A DNA stretch of 18,537 nt from JACTMJ01 sp039812845 (GTDB taxonomy: Bacteria > Acidobacteriota > Terriglobia > Bryobacterales > Bryobacteraceae): the NCBI GenBank assembly GCA_039812845.1, contig JBDIBK010000084.1:1-18537 (forward strand), given 5' to 3'. The translations under genes and the position numbers were made by a program. Numbering within the stretch: position 1 is the stretch's first letter; each line of letters starts with the position of its first letter. Shown in pieces: positions 13,566 to 18,537 of this stretch. The notes under the pieces are model-generated. The model was given only the letters and a program-made list of their open reading frames with translations, searched no databases and had not been told where the DNA came from.

Positions 13566-14840
13566 TCAGGCATGCGCCATGCGCCAGGAGTACAGCGGGA
13601 ACTTCTCGGTAAGCGTCTGCACCCGGCGGCGCACCGCTTCCAGTTCGCTCTCGCTCTCCCGCCCATGCAGAGCGGCGGCGATGCACGATGCCACCTCGCG
13701 CATTTCGGCTTCGCCGAAGCCGCGCGTCGTCACCGCGGGGGAGCCCAGGCGGATGCCGCTCGGGTTCAGCGGAGGATTCCGGTCGAACGGAATCGCGTTC
13801 TTGTTCGCGGTGATGCGCGCGCGGTCCAGCGCTTCTTCCGCTTCCTTGCCGCGCATCTGCTGGCTGAACACGTCCACCAGCATCACGTGGCTGTCCGTGC
13901 CGCCGGAAACAATCCGAAAGCCGAGCTCCGCCAAGCTTCCCGCCAGAGCCTGGGCGTTGCGCACCACCTGCTTCTGGTACTCCACGAACTCCGGCGTCAT
14001 CGCTTCGAGGAAACAGGTCGCCTTGGCCGCGACGATGTGAACCAGCGGGCCGCCCTGCGCTCCTGGGAAGACGCAGCGGTTAATGTCCTTCCCGTACTTC
14101 TCCTTCGCCAGAATAATTCCAGACCGCGGCCCCCGCAGCGTCTTGTGGGTCGTGGAGGTCACGATATCGGCATAGTCGCACGGGTTCGGGTAGATGCCCG
14201 CCGCCACCAGCCCGGAGAAATGGGCCATGTCCACCAGGAACACCGCTCCCACCGCATCGGCCACTTCCCGAAACCGCGCGAAATCGATGATGCGCGAATA
14301 GGCACTTCCGCCCGCAATGATCAGCTTTGGCTTGTGCTCCTCGGCGGCGCGAGCGAGCTCGTCGTAATCGATGCGTTCGCTCTCTTTTTCCACCCCGTAG
14401 CCCGCGACATGATAGAGCTTGCCGGAGAAATTGAGCGGGTGCCCGTGCGTCAGGTGTCCGCCGTGGTCGAGGCGCATCCCCAGAATTGTGTCTCCAGGGT
14501 TAAGGACGGCGGCAAAGGCGGCCTGATTTGCCTGCGAACCGGAATGCGGCTGCACGTTCGCGTACTCGGCGTGGAACAGCTTCTTCGCCCGTTCGATCGC
14601 CAGCGTCTCCACCACATCGGTGTGTTCGCATCCGCCGTAATAGCGGCGTCCCGGATATCCCTCGGCGTACTTGTTCGTGAATACGCTTGAGGTGGCCTCC
14701 ATCACCGCTTCCGATGTGAAGTTCTCGCTGGCGATCAGTTCGATATTGTTGTTCTGGCGCTCGGTCTCCTTGCGGATCGCGTCCATGATTTCCGGATCCA
14801 CTTCCGAGAGCGGTCTTGCGAGTCTTTGCTGTTCAGTCAT
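13566..14840 (-). CDS. glyA: Serine hydroxymethyltransferase GlyA
   Basis: GlyA interconverts serine and glycine with tetrahydrofolate, the main source of one-carbon units, in the cytoplasm. The 424-residue length is normal. Landmarks are ELIASENFTS (34-43), YAEGYPGRRYYGG (58-70), the PLP-region VDMAHFSGLVAAG (203-215) and the PLP lysine Lys233 in TSTTHKTLRGPRSG. Near the end comes GIRLGSPAVTTRGF. The ATG at 14840 has only GCAGG as a weak ribosome site. It sits 58 bases after rpiB, a gene order seen in many bacteria, and precedes the glycosyltransferase. Confidence 0.97.
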   Translation of the reverse strand: MTEQQRLARPLSEVDPEIMDAIRKETERQNNNIELIASENFTSEAVMEATSSVFTNKYAEGYPGRRYYGGCEHTDVVETLAIERAKKLFHAEYANVQPHSGSQANQAAFAAVLNPGDTILGMRLDHGGHLTHGHPLNFSGKLYHVAGYGVEKESERIDYDELARAAEEHKPKLIIAGGSAYSRIIDFARFREVADAVGAVFLVDMAHFSGLVAAGIYPNPCDYADIVTSTTHKTLRGPRSGIILAKEKYGKDINRCVFPGAQGGPLVHIVAAKATCFLEAMTPEFVEYQKQVVRNAQALAGSLAELGFRIVSGGTDSHVMLVDVFSQQMRGKEAEEALDRARITANKNAIPFDRNPPLNPSGIRLGSPAVTTRGFGEAEMREVASCIAAALHGRESESELEAVRRRVQTLTEKFPLYSWRMAHA

Positions 14841-14898
14841 GCCTGCGGTTCACTTTCGCGTGTAGCGGTCGCGGCCCGCGCCACTGGCGCGGCCCAGG

Positions 14899-15378
14899 TT
14901 AACGGTGCGGAGCCGCGCCGCCCGGCGCGGCGTCGGGCGTGTCCGATTCGAGAGCCATCATTTTGTTCACCCGGCGTTCGTGCCGGCCGCCTTCAAAGGG
15001 CGCTTCCAGGAAAATATCCACCCAACGGTTCGCCGCGCCGAGGTTGCTGAAATTGGCGCCGAGCGTGAGCACGTTCACGTTATTGTGCGTACGCGCCAGC
15101 CGCACTTCCTCATCCGAACTCCCTACCGCGGCGCGCACGCCATCCACCTTGTTCGCGGCGATGCTCATGCCGATCCCCGTGGAGCAAACAAGAATTCCGC
15201 GATCGGCGTCGCCGCGCGCCACTCGTCTGGCGACTTGCGCGGCATAGTCTGGATAGTCGGTGGAATCCGGGGAGAAAGTGCCGACGTCGGTGACCTCGTG
15301 TCCGAGGCTCCTAAGCCGTGCAACCACTTCATTCTTCATGGGATATCCGGCGTGGTCAGCCCCAATCGCGATCTTCAT
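14899..15378 (-). CDS. rpiB: Ribose-5-phosphate isomerase B RpiB
   Basis: RpiB interconverts ribulose 5-phosphate and ribose 5-phosphate (pentose phosphate pathway). From the ATG at 15378 it has 159 residues: MKIAIGADHAGY at the start (Asp8, His9), the catalytic Cys65 in GILVCSTGIGMSIAANK and His98 in ARTHNNVNVL. The longer open frame up to 15543 has no family sequence. The last ~18 residues (Ser/Asp/Pro/Gly-rich) extend a little beyond the usual end. A promoter -10 lies so close to the ATG that the mRNA should have almost no leader. It heads the rpiB-glyA-glycosyltransferase row. Confidence 0.96.
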   Translation of the reverse strand: MKIAIGADHAGYPMKNEVVARLRSLGHEVTDVGTFSPDSTDYPDYAAQVARRVARGDADRGILVCSTGIGMSIAANKVDGVRAAVGSSDEEVRLARTHNNVNVLTLGANFSNLGAANRWVDIFLEAPFEGGRHERRVNKMMALESDTPDAAPGGAAPHR

Positions 15379-15387
15379 CGAGCTTTT

Positions 15388-15415
15388 ATTGTAGCATCGC
15401 CCATGGCCGGGCCAA
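15388..15415 (-). promoter_or_regulatory. Promoter of rpiB, nearly leaderless
   Basis: On the minus strand a -35 TTGGCC (15410-15415) is followed after 16 bases by TACAAT (15388-15393), with an extended TGC before it. Nine bases then separate the -10 from the ATG at 15378. Transcription starting about seven bases past the -10 would leave a leader of only a few bases, and no Shine-Dalgarno is present. Confidence 0.6.
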
Positions 15416-15548
15416 GCTGTTGGACGGCGTGAGATCGAATTGCCAGGCCGCTGGCCTTCCGGGCGCGCCGAAGCGCAACGCGCCCCGGTTGTCTGGCCCT
15501 TGTCTGCCCGGGTCTGGGCGTGCGAAGAGGCCGCAAGCGCCATCGCGG

Positions 15549-15626
15549 TATAATCGAAGTTAGCCGCTGCTTCGTTAGGCCGCCTTCCGCGCGGACACTC
15601 CCCGGCCCAAAGGAACCCTACGCCCC
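15549..15626 (+). promoter_or_regulatory. Candidate promoter and leader of the ABC-F gene
   Basis: TATAAT at 15549-15554 is a perfect -10, but without a recognisable -35. The following leader of ~65 bases can form a small CGAAG/CTTCG hairpin (15555-15559 with 15570-15574). AAAGGA, 12 bases before the TTG start, is the only ribosome-site candidate. The rest of the divergent gap toward rpiB (15416-15548) shows nothing recognisable. Confidence 0.5.
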
Positions 15627-17264
<1,638 letters not shown>

Positions 17265-17380
17265 CGAGACGGCCGCGCACGGCGGTTGGCCGGTGCCGGC
17301 GGGCATTGGGTGTGCGGTGCCGTCCACCCTCGGTTGCGCGGCGACATGCGGCCTTTCCGGTGCGTTTCTTTGCCCGATGA

Positions 17381-17409
17381 TTGACCGCCCGCGTTCCGAT
17401 TCGTAAAAT
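17381..17409 (+). promoter_or_regulatory. Promoter of the tRNA cluster
   Basis: TTGACC (17381-17386) and TAAAAT (17404-17409) are separated by exactly 17 bases, a near-consensus housekeeping promoter 58 bases upstream of tRNA-Gly. The preceding stretch after the ABC-F stop (17265-17380) shows no gene and no clear terminator. Confidence 0.7.
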
Positions 17410-17467
17410 GAAGAGTCGGGCGAAGGCTGTTCGCGGTTTCGGTCGCGGCGGTTCTTCCGGCGGGTGA

Positions 17468-17543
17468 GCGGGAGTAGCTCAATTGGTAGAGTGTCAGCCT
17501 TCCAAGCTGAATGTTGCGAGTTCGATCCTCGTCTCCCGCTCCA
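17468..17543 (+). tRNA. tRNA-Gly (anticodon TCC)
   Basis: The 76-base cloverleaf has acceptor GCGGGAG/CTCCCGC and anticodon stem TCAGC/GCTGA with loop CTTCCAA (anticodon TCC). The T loop is GTTCGATCC and CCA is encoded. The D stem GCTC/GAGT has one G-T pair. Confidence 0.97.
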
Positions 17544-17634
17544 GAGTTTTGCTTGTTGCGTCCAGGATTGTGCCGGGTGTCGCGGTTCGGTGTGCGGCAC
17601 GGAAGTTGAGCGACGGCAGGAACGGCCGCGGATT

Positions 17635-17643
17635 TGGTACAAT
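17635..17643 (+). promoter_or_regulatory. Extended -10 promoter before tRNA-Thr(TGT)
   Basis: TGGTACAAT (TGnTACAAT) ends 14 bases before the tRNA, the short distance expected for a tRNA promoter. No good -35 is visible. It could give a second transcript start inside the cluster. Confidence 0.5.
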
Positions 17644-17657
17644 CGAAGGTTTCGAGC

Positions 17658-17733
17658 GCCGGCGTAGCTCAGTTGGTAGAGCATCTGATTTGTAATCAGA
17701 GGGTCGGGGGTTCGAATCCCTTCGCCGGCTCCA
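17658..17733 (+). tRNA. tRNA-Thr (anticodon TGT)
   Basis: The 76-base cloverleaf has acceptor GCCGGCG/CGCCGGC and anticodon stem TCTGA/TCAGA with loop TTTGTAA (anticodon TGT). The T arm is GGGGGTTCGAATCCC and CCA is encoded. Confidence 0.97.
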
Positions 17734-17903
17734 CTTGCATCGGGAACGGAAGTCCGGTTCGCCGGATTCCGGAGCCGCCCGCCGGAAGGCGGTGATGCGG
17801 ACTTGGACGCCGGTGGAAGATGCCGGCACCGGAGCGAGCGGTGGGTTTTTTCGGCGCGGCGAAGTGCTGTCCAGGGACCGCTCACGCCTTGGCTGTAGAG
17901 TTC

Positions 17904-17992
17904 GGACAGGTGGGTGAGTGGCTAAAACCAACAGACTGTAAATCTGTCGCTCCTTGCGAGCTACGAAGGTTCGAATCCTTCCCTGTCCACCA
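17904..17992 (+). tRNA. tRNA-Tyr (anticodon GTA)
   Basis: This is an 89-base class II tRNA with acceptor GGACAGG/CCTGTCC and anticodon stem ACAGA/TCTGT with loop CTGTAAA (anticodon GTA). It has a long variable arm and an encoded CCA. Its trailer begins GAGTTTTT, like the GAGTTTT trailer after tRNA-Gly. Confidence 0.97.
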
Positions 17993-18072
17993 GAGTTTTT
18001 GAGAGTTTTTGCCGGTGCATTCCACGAAACGTGGCCGCGGTTTGGGCGCCGCGGTTCGCCGGAAACGGATTC

Positions 18073-18148
<76 letters not shown>

Positions 18149-18154
18149 GGAATT

Positions 18155-18180
18155 GGGGGCTTCTCCATGGGGAAGCCCCC
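18155..18180 (+). other. Strong hairpin seven bases after the last tRNA
   Basis: GGGGGCTTC (18155-18163) pairs perfectly with GAAGCCCCC (18172-18180) around an eight-base loop. There is no T-run, so it is more likely a 3' processing or stability element than a terminator by itself. Confidence 0.6.
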
Positions 18181-18217
18181 GAGCCAACTGATCGGAGACA
18201 ATTTCGTCGGACGTCCG

Positions 18218-18240
18218 GCAGGCGCTTCAGCCTGCTTTTT
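18218..18240 (+). terminator. Rho-independent terminator after the tRNA cluster
   Basis: GCAGGC (18218-18223) pairs with GCCTGC (18230-18235) and is followed by five T (18236-18240). It would end tRNA transcripts before tuf, or attenuate read-through into it. Confidence 0.7.
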
Positions 18241-18461
18241 GCTGTCCGCGACCGGAAGGCTCGCGTCAGTTGGAAGGTTCGGCGCGCCGGGTGCATCCCG
18301 GTGACCGCTTCGGCCAAATGGAATCGAACCCCCCTCGGGATCTCGAAGCTCCGCGGGGGCCTGGATAGTCTTGAATTCGACGGGCTTCCGAAGGTTCGGC
18401 CGCATCCGGGCAAAAGACGAACTTCGGGAAGCAATACAACCTCGGGAGTCACGGAGTCCAC
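18241..18461 (+). promoter_or_regulatory. Structured leader region of tuf
   Basis: No gene was seen in these 221 bp. Three hairpins follow one another: CCGGG/CCCGG (18287-18291 with 18297-18301), an interrupted stem at 18330-18359 (CCCCC with GGGGG at the ends), and a longer imperfect stem (18384-18396 with 18420-18432, GCTTCCGAAGGTT against AACTTCGGGAAGC). GGAG lies five bases before the tuf ATG. No promoter with both boxes is obvious, so tuf may have an unusual promoter or depend partly on read-through from the tRNA cluster. Confidence 0.45.
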
Positions 18462-18537
18462 ATGGGAAAAGAGAAATTCGACCGCAGCAAACCGCACGTC
18501 AACATAGGGACGATCGGGCATATTGACCACGGAAAGA
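18462..18537 (+). CDS. tuf: Elongation factor Tu, 3'-truncated by the window end
   Basis: Only the first 25 codons are present. They read MGKEKFDRSKPHVNIGTIGH and continue IDHGK, which is the EF-Tu N-terminus with the GTP-binding P-loop GHxDHGK. EF-Tu brings aminoacyl-tRNA to the ribosome. GGAG five bases before the ATG sets the start. Position after tRNA-Thr(GGT) matches the common tRNA-tuf arrangement. Ile replaces the usual Val in GHVDHGK, a mild change. Confidence 0.96.
   Translation, partial: MGKEKFDRSKPHVNIGTIGHIDHGK

Noticed and set aside
18319..18334. Minus-strand GGGGGTTCGATTCC, which looks like a tRNA T arm, within the tuf leader
   Set aside because: No acceptor or anticodon stem can be built around it on the minus strand. 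It is probably chance, although a tRNA remnant is possible.

Overview
The window reads as chromosomal DNA of a GC-rich Gram-negative bacterium, most likely an acidobacterium of the Solibacter/Bryobacter kind. The grounds are the protein families present: an N-rich/coiled-coil hypothetical and a Cys-rich zinc-ribbon-like hypothetical of types I associate with that group, GH97 and DUF2961/GH172 enzymes, and an all-CXXCH NrfA. Other support comes from TTG starts and outer-membrane proteins with signal peptides. The taxonomic call is inference from recognised families, not a search result.

Layout. (1) 1-747: 3' part of a hypothetical gene (+) with extreme C-ending codon use. (2) 786-4554 (-): an alginate-export-like outer-membrane barrel followed by a GH97 glycosidase, separated by a strong hairpin. 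(3) 4648-6674 (+): nrfH-nrfA, the menaquinol:nitrite reductase that makes ammonium, diverging from the barrel gene and closed by a good terminator. (4) 6838-7980 (+): a secreted DUF2961/GH172 glycosidase. (5) 8081-9486 (-): dtd, nikR, acpS. (6) 9516-10523 (+): a GHMP kinase resembling plant glucuronokinase. (7) 10654-11298 (-): Cys-rich hypothetical. (8) 11590-12297 (+): XRE-type regulator preceded by a repeat-rich 290-bp leader. (9) 12355-15378 (-): rpiB-glyA-glycosyltransferase, apparently one operon with a nearly leaderless promoter. (10) 15627-17264 (+): YbiT-type ABC-F protein. (11) 17468-18148 (+): four tRNAs (Gly-TCC, Thr-TGT, Tyr-GTA, Thr-GGT). (12) 18462-end (+): start of tuf, behind a hairpin-rich leader.

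How the parts fit: the left third combines outer-membrane uptake and periplasmic sugar hydrolysis (barrel, GH97, GH172) with anaerobic nitrite respiration (NrfHA). A sugar-acid kinase further right could feed uronic acids into nucleotide-sugar synthesis. The right half is housekeeping (tRNA quality control, one-carbon and pentose metabolism, translation). No phage, transposon, CRISPR array or canonical defence system was seen, and nothing here amounts to a clearly new multi-gene system. The most unusual items are the active-site heme motif of NrfA, the hairpin over the barrel/GH97 junction, the repeat cluster before the XRE gene, the near-leaderless rpiB promoter, the bacterial glucuronokinase-like gene, and the Cys-rich hypothetical.
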